Source: Congregicoccus sp964517665 (GTDB taxonomy: Bacteria > Verrucomicrobiota > Verrucomicrobiia > Opitutales > Opitutaceae). From it: DNA of 19,779 bases. Location: NCBI GenBank assembly GCA_964517665.1, contig CAZFCY010000089.1, forward strand, positions 1 to 19,779, read 5' to 3'. Positions 13,095 to 19,779 of the stretch are shown piece after piece. The translations under genes and the position numbers were made by a program. Numbering within the stretch: position 1 is the first letter of the stretch; the number at the start of each line of letters is the position of its first letter. The notes under the pieces were generated by a model. It ran no database searches. It saw only the letters and a list, made by a program, of their open reading frames with translations, and was not told the DNA's origin.

Positions 13095-15155
13095 ATGTCC
13101 CGCCCCCCCGCAGGCACGGCTGTTGCGAGAAAACAGGCCACGCCCGCGCGCGCAAATGCGGACACCGCGGTCGCGCGGTTTTGCCTCATCCTCGCCTTGT
13201 GCGAGAAAGCGCTGCCACCCGCGTGGCTGGAGGCGCTCGAGATCACCGACGCCACGGTGGACGCGGCGATATCGGCGGGCCTCGTGATCGAGCAGGCCGC
13301 GGGCTTCGCCCTCTCGAAAGGCGCCGATCGCGCGCGTCTCATCGCCGACGCGGCATGGTCGTCGCGCCGGCAGCTTCATCTCGCGCTCGCCCAGGCCTGC
13401 ATGCGTCCACCCGTGCGCCTCGAGGACGCGGCCCGCCACCTCGAATCGACGGGTTCGCTCGCGGAAGCCGCCCGCGCCTGGCTTTCCGCCGCCGATGTCC
13501 ATTGCCGCCGCCACCGGCACAAAGCGGCGGGAAACTGCCTCGCCCTCGGCCTGCGTTTCCTGCCGACCGAGACGGACGACGGCGAGGTCGAAAACATCAT
13601 CGAACGCATCGGGCAGTGCGCGTCGCTCTCCGGCGAGGAGGCGCGCGCGATCGAGCTGCTCGTCGAATGGGGAAACACGCCGCCCTGGAACGCCCGGCCC
13701 GTCGTCCGCGCGACCACGCAGCTCGTGCTCGCCACGCTGCTCACGAACGCGCAACGGCACGCCGACAGCGGTCGCGCCCGCATGCGCGCCGCGCGCGACC
13801 TGGCCGCGCTCGGACAGAACGCCGAAGCGGCGGCCGCGGCCAATGCCGGAGCGCAGACGCTGAACGGGGCGCTGCAATACAACGCCGCAATCGAGGCGGG
13901 CGAGTTCGCCCGGGAAGCGGCGCGCAAGGCCGGCGATCCCGCGGCGGAAGCGGAAGCGTTCCTTGTGCTCGGCTTCGCTTTCGGCGCGCTCGGCCGCACT
14001 GCGGATGGTTTCGCGGAGATGAGACGCGCGCTCGACATCGCCCTCACCCATCGGCTCACCGGTCTCGCCGCCAACGCCTATCGGGTGCTCGGGTATGTCA
14101 ACGAATACGCGTCCTGCTACGGCGAACAGCAAAAGGCGTTCACCCAGGCGATCGACTTCTGCCGGCGCTACGACCAGAGCGAGATCGCCGAGCTTTGCCT
14201 CGGTTGCCTGTCGGTTTCGTATTTCCGTTCGGGAGACTGGAAACGCAGTGAAACAACCGCGCGCAACGTGATCGCCAGCCGGACCTCGCCGCCCGTCTCG
14301 AAAGCGGTGGCGCAGGGCGTGCTCGGGCTCTTGCACGCATACCGTGGATCGGCACGGCCCGCCGTCCGATTGCTCGAAAGTTGCGTGGCGGGCTGCCGCG
14401 CCTTCGGCGTGCTGGCAATCGAGTTCCTTTTTCTGCTTGGGAAAGCCGTCGTCGAGGAAACAGCGGGACGGAACGACCAGGCCTCGCGCCATCTCCTCAC
14501 GCTGCTGGAATTCTGGCGGGAGACCGAGGACCGGCACGACGCCATTCTCGGGCTCACCCACGGCGCGATCCATTTCGCGGCTCTCGGGCGTCGCGAAGAG
14601 ACAGCGGAATTCGCGGAAGCGCTCGACTGGATCGCAGGAGCCACGGCCACTTCCGAGGCGACCGCAGCCGCGCAGCTCAGCGCCGCGGAACTGGCGCTCC
14701 TCGACAGCGACTCGTCCGCAGCGGTCCGGCTGCTGCGAAAGGCGGTCGAGAACTACGATCGGTGCGATCTCTCGCTCGAATGCGTCCGCGCCCGGATGCG
14801 GCTCGGCGCCGCCTTGCGCGCCACGGGCGACACGCGCCACGCCGACGCCTCCCTTGCCGGGGCGCTCCAACAGGCGAGGCGGCTCGGCGCCCGGCCGCTG
14901 GTGGCGCAGATCGAGGCGCTGCGCGAAACGCCCGCCGCAAACGCCGCGCCCTCCGCGGGCCTGTGGGAAACCCTTTCTCCCCGCCAGCGCGAAGTCGCCC
15001 GCGCGCTCGCCCGCGGATGGACGAACAAGGAGATCGCCGCCGAACTCGACCTCTCCGTGCGCACCGTGGACATGCACGTCGCGCACATCTTCGCCCGCCT
15101 CGATTGTCGCACGCGCGCAGAAGCCGCCGCCCGCATCGCGGCCGACCTCGGCTGA
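13095..15155 (+). CDS. LuxR-type regulator, LAL-like but without NTPase domain
   Basis: The 686-residue product ends in a typical LuxR/GerE DNA-binding domain (627-686): LSPRQREVARALARGWTNKEIAAELDLSVRTVDMHVAHIF. Before it lies a long alpha-helical repeat region, TPR-like (AEAFLVLGFAFGALGRTADGFAEMRRALDIAL, QGVLGLLHAYRGSARPAVRLLE, AELALLDSDSSAAVRLLRKAVENY). The N-terminal 35-140 part (ARFCLILALCEKALPPAWLEAL, AAISAGLVIEQAAGFALSKGADRARLI, RRQLHLALAQA) matches the winged-helix segment that follows the P-loop NTPase in MalT/LAL regulators. The NTPase itself is absent: no Walker A or B is present, and the bases upstream belong to the divergent Fe-S carrier gene. ATG 13095 has only a weak AAAAGAGAAA run upstream. 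The target genes are unknown. Confidence 0.88.
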   Translation: MSRPPAGTAVARKQATPARANADTAVARFCLILALCEKALPPAWLEALEITDATVDAAISAGLVIEQAAGFALSKGADRARLIADAAWSSRRQLHLALAQACMRPPVRLEDAARHLESTGSLAEAARAWLSAADVHCRRHRHKAAGNCLALGLRFLPTETDDGEVENIIERIGQCASLSGEEARAIELLVEWGNTPPWNARPVVRATTQLVLATLLTNAQRHADSGRARMRAARDLAALGQNAEAAAAANAGAQTLNGALQYNAAIEAGEFAREAARKAGDPAAEAEAFLVLGFAFGALGRTADGFAEMRRALDIALTHRLTGLAANAYRVLGYVNEYASCYGEQQKAFTQAIDFCRRYDQSEIAELCLGCLSVSYFRSGDWKRSETTARNVIASRTSPPVSKAVAQGVLGLLHAYRGSARPAVRLLESCVAGCRAFGVLAIEFLFLLGKAVVEETAGRNDQASRHLLTLLEFWRETEDRHDAILGLTHGAIHFAALGRREETAEFAEALDWIAGATATSEATAAAQLSAAELALLDSDSSAAVRLLRKAVENYDRCDLSLECVRARMRLGAALRATGDTRHADASLAGALQQARRLGARPLVAQIEALRETPAANAAPSAGLWETLSPRQREVARALARGWTNKEIAAELDLSVRTVDMHVAHIFARLDCRTRAEAAARIAADLG

Positions 15156-15244
15156 AAAAAGGGCACAGAAGGCAACGAAGGTAACAAAGGAAAGACAGGA
15201 GGAAGTGAAGCTCCTCGGGCGAGCCCCGAAGCATCGAAGGAAAT

Positions 15245-15264
15245 GCAGGAGCGGCTTCAGCCGC
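15245..15264 (+). repeat. REP-like unit 1 (degenerate GCAG head)
   Basis: GCAG followed by GAGCGGCTTCAGCCGC, which is self-complementary (GCGGCT/AGCCGC). It matches unit 3 except that the conserved GTAG head reads GCAG. Confidence 0.7.
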
Positions 15265-15276
15265 AATCTCCGCTCT

Positions 15277-15300
15277 GTAGCAGCCGACGTCAGGAGGCTG
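15277..15300 (+). repeat. REP-like unit 2 (GTAG head)
   Basis: GTAG followed by a hairpin with CAGCC/GGCTG arms around a 10-base loop containing GACGTC. It is head-to-head with unit 3, forming a 54-bp pair that starts with GTAG on both strands. Confidence 0.7.
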
Positions 15301-15308
15301 GCCGAGCA

Positions 15309-15330
15309 TCGCGGCTGAAGCCGCTCCTAC
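15309..15330 (-). repeat. REP-like unit 3 (GTAG head)
   Basis: The minus strand reads GTAG followed by GAGCGGCTTCAGCCGCGA. This is the GTAG-plus-hairpin design of REP/SMAG elements known from Stenotrophomonas, Xanthomonas and Pseudomonas. Confidence 0.75.
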
Positions 15331-15488
15331 CCCAAAGACGAAGCAAGCTTCGGGGAATGAACCCGCATGCGATTCAACGCCTTCGCTACCTTCGTTGCCT
15401 TCTGTGCAGTTTCTGCAGACCGAATCGCTCGATACGGTAATTGTACGAATATCGCGCAAGCCGTTTGTGTGGCATGATCGGCGGCACG

Positions 15489-16577
15489 ATGTGCACCCTC
15501 TGCAAACAACTCGACACCACCAAAATCGATGCCTTCGGCGAACGCCTGCTCGGCATCCTCAACAGCGGCTCCCTCGCCCTCCTCATCTCGCTCGGGCATC
15601 GCACCGGGCTGCTCGACGCGATGGCGAAACTGCCGCCCTCCACCAGCGACGCGATCGCGAAGGCCGCGGGGCTGAACGAACGCTATGTGCGCGAATGGCT
15701 CGGCGGCATGCTCGCCGGCCGCATCGTCGAATACTCGCCGGATAAAAGCGCATGGTCGCTTCCAGCCGAGCACGCCGCGCTCCTCACCCGGGCGGCTTCG
15801 CCGAACAACATCGCGGCCTTCATGCAATATATCGGCTGCCTCGGCATGGTCGAGGATCGCATCGTCGAGTGTTTCAAACACGGCGGCGGCGTGCCCTACT
15901 CCGGATTCGATCGCTTCCATGAAGTCATGGCCGAGGACAGCGGCCAGACGGTCGTCGCCGCGCTCTTCGATCACATCATCCCGCTCGTGCCGGGACTGCA
16001 CGAGAAACTCGAAGCCGGCATCGAGGCGCTCGACCTCGGTTGCGGCCGCGGCATCGCCATCCGCCAGCTCGCGATGCGGTATCCGCAAAGCCGGTTCACC
16101 GGAATCGATTTCTCGGTCGAGACGATCACCTGGGCGAGAGAGCAGGCGTCCAACGACAGCCTCGTCAACCTCCGCTACGAAGTCGCCGACGCGGCGCATA
16201 TCGATTTCGAACAGCGCTTCGATCTGATCACGACCTTCGACGCGATCCACGACCAGGCGCGGCCGGACATCGTGCTCTCGCGCATCGCCCGCGCGCTCCG
16301 GCCGGACGGGATTTATCTCATGCAGGACATCCATGCCTCATCGAGGCCGCACCTGAACATGGACCATCCGGCGGGCGCGCTGCTCTACACCGTTTCCACC
16401 ATGCACTGCATGACCGTGTCGCTCGCGCAAGGCGGCATGGGCCTGGGCACGATGTGGGGCCGGGAACTCGCGCAAAAGATGCTCGCCGAGGCCGGCTTCG
16501 GATCCGTCGAGATCAAGCGCCTCGCGCACGATTTCCAGAACGACTACTACATCGTCCGGCATCAAGCCGGCGCGTGA
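15489..16577 (+). CDS. SAM-dependent methyltransferase with N-terminal winged helix
   Basis: The 362-residue product resembles the Rv2258c-type class I methyltransferases: an N-terminal winged-helix or dimerisation domain (about 10-95: ALLISLGHRTGLLDAMA, AIAKAAGLNERYVREWLGGMLAGRIVEY) followed by a Rossmann methyltransferase domain. Motif I is ALDLGCGRGIAIRQLA (181-196), the acidic SAM ribose-binding end of strand 2 is FTGIDFS, and the post-motif region is FDLITTFDAIHDQARPDIVLSRIARALRPDGIYL. An unusual N-terminal MCTLC gives two cysteines at 2 and 5. ATG 15474 (MIGGTM) is an alternative start; neither has a ribosome binding site. The methyl acceptor is unknown, and no biosynthetic neighbours suggest one. 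It follows the palindromic repeat, so it probably has its own promoter. Confidence 0.9.
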   Translation: MCTLCKQLDTTKIDAFGERLLGILNSGSLALLISLGHRTGLLDAMAKLPPSTSDAIAKAAGLNERYVREWLGGMLAGRIVEYSPDKSAWSLPAEHAALLTRAASPNNIAAFMQYIGCLGMVEDRIVECFKHGGGVPYSGFDRFHEVMAEDSGQTVVAALFDHIIPLVPGLHEKLEAGIEALDLGCGRGIAIRQLAMRYPQSRFTGIDFSVETITWAREQASNDSLVNLRYEVADAAHIDFEQRFDLITTFDAIHDQARPDIVLSRIARALRPDGIYLMQDIHASSRPHLNMDHPAGALLYTVSTMHCMTVSLAQGGMGLGTMWGRELAQKMLAEAGFGSVEIKRLAHDFQNDYYIVRHQAGA

Positions 16578-16706
16578 CGGGAGTTTGTGGCCCTGCCCTG
16601 GCCGGGAGGGCGGGGAGCCACTCCAGACTCCATGCGCCATGCGGATGGCCGGGGTTCTCGTTTTCCACGTTGCGGTTGTCCGCGCGCGTTTCTACGCAGA
16701 TGCGCG

Positions 16707-17588
16707 ATGTCGCGCGTGCCACACCTTTTCGTTTCCCGGCGATCCCTCGTCCTCGCATGCCTGCTCCCTTTTTGGGCTTCCATCGCATGCGCCGAGGAAA
16801 CGGTCGCCGGCGCGTGGGAGACCTATCTCGTCTTCGAGAAAAACTGCGCCGAATGCCACGGTGGACACCTCGCGAAGCCGAAGGGGAAATTGGGATACAT
16901 CCTCGACCTCCCGCGGCTGGTCGAGGAGGACTACATCTTCCCGAACGAACCGGAGCGTTCGGATGTGTTCACGGCGATGATCACGGACGACCCCGACATG
17001 CGCATGCCGCCGGAAGACAGCGACGGGCCGCGGCCGACCGAGGCGGAAATCGAAACCGTCCGCCAATGGATCGCCGCCGGCGCGCGAATCCATCCCCTTT
17101 CTCCAACAACCGCCGGGACGCCGGCTGAGAACGTCGCCCCGGCGCGCCGTCCCGCGGAGTTTTCCCTCCCGCGGCTGATCGGACGGCTCCATCCGACGAT
17201 CGTCCATTTCCCGATCGCGCTGCTGCTCTGCGCGGCGGCGGCCGAACTCGGTTTCTTCCTTCGCCCGTCGATGACATGGACGCCCGGGATGGTGCGCGGC
17301 TGTGTCTGGATCGGCGCGTTCGGGGCGCTGGCCGCCGTCGCGTGCGGATGGATCCTCGCCGATCAGGAAGGCCTCGCCGGAGGGGACACCGAAACGCACC
17401 GCTGGCTGGGCGTCGCGACCGCGGCCGTCGCTGTCGCCATTCTTTGGATACACCAATGGAGCGCCGGCCGGGCGCGCGGGCGCGGGATTCTGCTGGTCGC
17501 GCTGCTCGCCGGCGCCGCGCTCGTCGTCATCGCCGGCCACACCGGCGGGGTGCTCGTCCACGGCGAAGACTATCTCTGGAAGCGGTGA
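16707..17588 (+). CDS. Membrane c-type cytochrome fused to DUF2231
   Basis: The 293-residue product has a signal peptide (about 1-29, ending SIACA), a cytochrome c-like segment with one haem motif CAECH (Cys47, Cys50, His51) and a probable Met ligand in MRMPP (Met100). This resembles the PSCyt-type c domain of Planctomycetota and Verrucomicrobiota. A Pro/Ala linker leads to a DUF2231 membrane domain (about 155-290) with helices around 165-187, 198-218, 233-251 and 261-277. Histidines in RLHPTIVHFPIALL (162, 167), THRWLG (231), AGHTGG (278) and VHGEDYL (285) could bind further haem (inference). It probably passes electrons at the outer face of the membrane. The frame is open upstream to GTG 16587, but ATG 16707 puts the signal peptide at the N-terminus. 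It converges with the GH95 gene, with eight bases between them. Confidence 0.88.
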   Translation: MSRVPHLFVSRRSLVLACLLPFWASIACAEETVAGAWETYLVFEKNCAECHGGHLAKPKGKLGYILDLPRLVEEDYIFPNEPERSDVFTAMITDDPDMRMPPEDSDGPRPTEAEIETVRQWIAAGARIHPLSPTTAGTPAENVAPARRPAEFSLPRLIGRLHPTIVHFPIALLLCAAAAELGFFLRPSMTWTPGMVRGCVWIGAFGALAAVACGWILADQEGLAGGDTETHRWLGVATAAVAVAILWIHQWSAGRARGRGILLVALLAGAALVVIAGHTGGVLVHGEDYLWKR

Positions 17589-17596
17589 CGCGCGAT

Positions 17597-19735
17597 TCAG
17601 CGCGCGACGAGATCCGGACCGAGACGAACCGCCCTCGCCGCCGGAATGGAAACCTCCTCCGCGCGATCACCGGAGCGGATCTTCGTCGTCGCGGCGCGCG
17701 TGGAACGGATCACGGCCGCGGTCAGCGCGCCGTCCTTCCACTCGAGATCGACCTCGAAACCGCCGCGCGCGCGCAGGCCGGCCACGCTTCCGGACGGCCA
17801 CGCCTTCGGGAGCGCGGGAAGGAAGTGCAGCTCGTCGTTGTGCGACTGGAGCAACATCTCCGCGATGCCGGCCGTGCCGCCGAAATTGCCGTCGATCTGA
17901 AACGGCGGATGGTTGTCGAGCAGGTTGGGAAGCGTGCTTTTCGCGAGAAGCGCCTGAACGTTCCCGCCCGCCTTTTCGCCATCGAGCAGGCGCGCCCAGA
18001 AATTGATGATCCAGGCGCGGCTCCAGCCCGTGTGGCCGCCGCCGTGGGCGAGCCGTTTCTCCAGCGTGACCCGCGCCGCCTGCGCCAGCTCCGGCGTGGC
18101 GAGCGGCGAGATCGCGTTTCCCGGATGCAGCGCCCAGAGATGCGAGATGTGCCGGTGCCCGGGCTCCGCCTGTTCGTAGTCCTCAGCCCATTCCATCAAT
18201 CCGCCGTCGCGTCCGATCGCCGGCCCGGGCAGGCGCGACCGCGCGCGCGCCGCCTGCGCGCGAAAGTCCTCGTCCACCCCGAGAAGGCGCGCCGCTTCCT
18301 CGCTCGCGCGCAGGAGGTGATCGATGATCTGCGAATCCATCGACGGGCCGAGACAGAGCCGGCCCTTCACGCCCTCCGCCGTGATGTATGTATTTTCTGG
18401 AGACACCGACGGGCCGGTGACGAGGCGCCCGCTCGCGTCCTCGATCAAATAATCGAAAAAGAACTCCGACGCCTCCTTCATCAACGGATACGCGCGCCGC
18501 AGAAAATCCATGTTCCGCGGATCGAAGAGATGATGTTCCCAAAGATGCGTCGCGATCCACGCCGCGCCCATCGGCCAGATCGTCGAAGGCACGTGCAAAC
18601 CCTGCGGCGCCGTGTCGCCCCACAGATCGGTGTTGTGATGCGCGCAAAATCCGCGCGCGCCGTACATCACCCGCGCCGTTTTCCGGCCGGGCTCGCGCAT
18701 GCGCTCGAGCAGCGCGAAAAGCGGCTCGTGCAGCTCGGCGAGGTTGCACACCTCGGCCGGCCAGTAGTTCATCTCGGTGTTGATATTGATGGTGTATTTG
18801 CTGTCCCACGGCGGCAGCCATTTATCATTCCACAAGCCCTGCAGATTCGCCGCCTGCGTGCCCGGCCGGCTGCACGCGATGAGCAGGTAGCGGCCGAAAT
18901 CGAAATAGAGCGAAACGAGATCGAGGTCCGCCTCGCCCGCCGCGACACGCGCGAGCCGCTCGTCGGTCGGCAGGTCCGGCGCGGGCGCATCGCCGAGCCT
19001 CAGCGAGACGCGATCGAAGAAACGCCGGTGGTCGTCGACATGCCGCGCGAGCAGGATGTCGGCGTTGAGATTTCCCGCCCGATCGAGCTGCTCCTTCAAC
19101 GCCGCCTCCGGATTCTGGTGATAGAAACTCGTCGCGCCTCCGACGAGCAGGACCGCCTCGTCGGCGCCCTTCACGATGAGCGTGTCGCCGATGGCCTCGA
19201 CCGATCCGCCGCGCGTCTTCGCGCGCAATCCACCGCGAAAGGAAACGCCGCCGCCACCAATCCTCCCCGCGATGAACGTGCCCGCGTCGCCCACCCGCCC
19301 CGCCGCGTCCGCGTAATGGGAATATTTCTGCCCCCCGCCCCAGCGCACGAGCCTCGCGCGAAAACCCACCCTGCCCGGCTGGTCGCCGCGGATGCGCACG
19401 GCGATGACCTGATCGGGCGCGGTGGCGAAGTATTCGCGGGTGAACTTAACGCCATCGACCGTGTAGCTCACGGTGGAAACCGCGCGCGAGAGATCCAGGT
19501 CGCGACGATAGCCAGCCGCCTCGTCGCCATGATCCATTCGCAACACGAGATCGGCAAACGGCTCGAAGTGACGCTGGTTTTCCGGCAGGCCGGCCATCGC
19601 GGTCATCGCGAGTTGTTCCGCCGCGGGAATGTCTCCGGATTTCAACAACGCGCGGATCCCCGGCAGGTTTTTCAGCGCGTCGGGATTGTTGCGATCGCGC
19701 GGCCCGCCGTACCAGACGCTGTCCTCGTTCAGCGC
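17597..19735 (-). CDS. GH95 alpha-L-fucosidase family enzyme, 5' end disrupted
   Basis: Glycoside hydrolase family 95 enzymes are inverting alpha-1,2-L-fucosidases or alpha-L-galactosidases that trim fucosylated glycans. The visible 3' part (about 710 residues) has the catalytic (alpha/alpha)6 barrel: YTININTEMNYWPAEVCNL with the paired asparagines, FCAHHNTDLWGDTAPQGLH, TGPSVSPENTY with the general-acid glutamate, HISHLWALHPG, and PFQIDGNFGGTAGIAEMLLQS with the aspartate that works with the asparagines. The N-terminal segment reads ALNEDSVWYGGPRDRNNPDALKNLP near 19650-19735, typical of the GH95 start. Upstream of that the frame meets a TAG at 19742-19744, because the next expected segment is present in inverted orientation. 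No normal start or signal peptide is therefore visible. The 3' part looks intact. Confidence 0.93.
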   Translation of the reverse strand, partial: ALNEDSVWYGGPRDRNNPDALKNLPGIRALLKSGDIPAAEQLAMTAMAGLPENQRHFEPFADLVLRMDHGDEAAGYRRDLDLSRAVSTVSYTVDGVKFTREYFATAPDQVIAVRIRGDQPGRVGFRARLVRWGGGQKYSHYADAAGRVGDAGTFIAGRIGGGGVSFRGGLRAKTRGGSVEAIGDTLIVKGADEAVLLVGGATSFYHQNPEAALKEQLDRAGNLNADILLARHVDDHRRFFDRVSLRLGDAPAPDLPTDERLARVAAGEADLDLVSLYFDFGRYLLIACSRPGTQAANLQGLWNDKWLPPWDSKYTININTEMNYWPAEVCNLAELHEPLFALLERMREPGRKTARVMYGARGFCAHHNTDLWGDTAPQGLHVPSTIWPMGAAWIATHLWEHHLFDPRNMDFLRRAYPLMKEASEFFFDYLIEDASGRLVTGPSVSPENTYITAEGVKGRLCLGPSMDSQIIDHLLRASEEAARLLGVDEDFRAQAARARSRLPGPAIGRDGGLMEWAEDYEQAEPGHRHISHLWALHPGNAISPLATPELAQAARVTLEKRLAHGGGHTGWSRAWIINFWARLLDGEKAGGNVQALLAKSTLPNLLDNHPPFQIDGNFGGTAGIAEMLLQSHNDELHFLPALPKAWPSGSVAGLRARGGFEVDLEWKDGALTAAVIRSTRAATTKIRSGDRAEEVSIPAARAVRLGPDLVAR

Positions 19736-19779
19736 GATGATCTACGGCGGCGTGGCCGACGAGCGCCTCGCGCTGAACG
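19726..19779. other. Inverted or fold-back segment inside the GH95 5' region
   Basis: CGTTCAGCGCGA (19726-19737) and TCGCGCTGAACG (19768-19779) are perfect inverted copies. The plus strand from 19734 reads AMIYGGVADERLALN, the GH95 N-terminal segment that should precede ALNEDSVWYGG on the minus strand. The gene therefore switches strand here. Either the contig end is a fold-back artefact or a 30-bp segment between 12-bp inverted repeats has flipped. Confidence 0.85.

Larger units (their letters stand above)
15163..15407. repeat. Nested ~245-bp palindromic composite repeat
   Basis: This element fills most of the 333-base gap between the regulator and the methyltransferase. Three sets of arms pair from outside inward: 21 perfect bases at 15163-15183 and 15387-15407 (GCACAGAAGGCAACG...), 9 bases at 15224-15232 and 15347-15355 (CCCCGAAGC/GCTTCGGGG), and 18 perfect bases at 15247-15264 and 15311-15328 (AGGAGCGGCTTCAGCCGC and complement). 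The inner arms are REP-like hairpins. The whole could fold into one long cruciform or RNA hairpin. No reading frame or transposase is inside, so it would need a RAYT-type transposase acting in trans if it is mobile (inference). The remaining 80 bases up to the methyltransferase start show nothing clear. Confidence 0.85.

Noticed and set aside
13047..15266. 739-residue minus-strand frame opposite the LuxR-type regulator
   Set aside because: The plus frame has a clear LuxR DNA-binding domain and helical repeats; the antisense product looks like a codon-mirror artefact.
15163..15407. CRISPR array
   Set aside because: The repeats are inverted, different in type and not regularly spaced, and there are no spacers or cas genes.

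Overview
This is a GC-rich, gene-dense stretch of a bacterial chromosome or contig. The gene set points to the Verrucomicrobiota, probably an Opitutaceae-like organism: a TIGR03790 protein, a DUF1573/rhodanese/MauE cluster, a cytochrome c-DUF2231 fusion, a GH95 fucosidase, and interspersed repeats typical of that group. The assignment is inference from gene content; no rRNA or other phylogenetic marker beyond infC and clpP is present.

Layout: (1) Positions 1-4580 (+) carry iron-sulfur cluster assembly: the 3' end of sufC, then sufB and sufD, a strong intrinsic terminator, a small unrecognised gene, and sufT. (2) Positions 4642-5904 (-) hold an FAD-dependent aromatic-type monooxygenase, divergent from clpP (+). 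(3) Positions 6835-8384 (+) form a likely operon of a secreted DUF1573 protein, a membrane-anchored rhodanese and a MauE/DoxX-like membrane protein; two of the three carry an SCGC motif. (4) Positions 8408-12958 (-) run, in transcription order, A-type Fe-S carrier, infC, an N-acetylmuramoyl-L-alanine amidase whose GTG start overlaps the infC stop, the fluoride channel crcB, and a secreted TIGR03790 protein. (5) Positions 13095-17588 (+) hold a LuxR/LAL-type regulator without its usual NTPase, a composite palindromic REP-type repeat, a winged-helix SAM methyltransferase and a cytochrome c-DUF2231 protein. (6) The right end (-) is a GH95 alpha-L-fucosidase whose 5' part is disrupted by a small inverted segment at the window edge.

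The Fe-S theme recurs: SufC, SufB, SufD, SufT and an A-type carrier 8 kb away together cover scaffold assembly, maturation and delivery. No cysteine desulfurase (SufS) or SufE/SufU is seen here.

The most unusual signals are structural. They are an inverted pair of 32-bp repeats (26/32 identical, built on a TGTAACGTACGTTACA palindrome) flanking the crcB-TIGR03790 block; a ~245-bp nested palindrome with three REP-like units before the methyltransferase; a CTCTGTGATC-type repeat between sufB and sufD that overlaps one possible sufD start; and the fold-back or inversion inside GH95. I found no convincing wholly new defence or mobile system, no CRISPR array, no tRNA or rRNA and no transposase.
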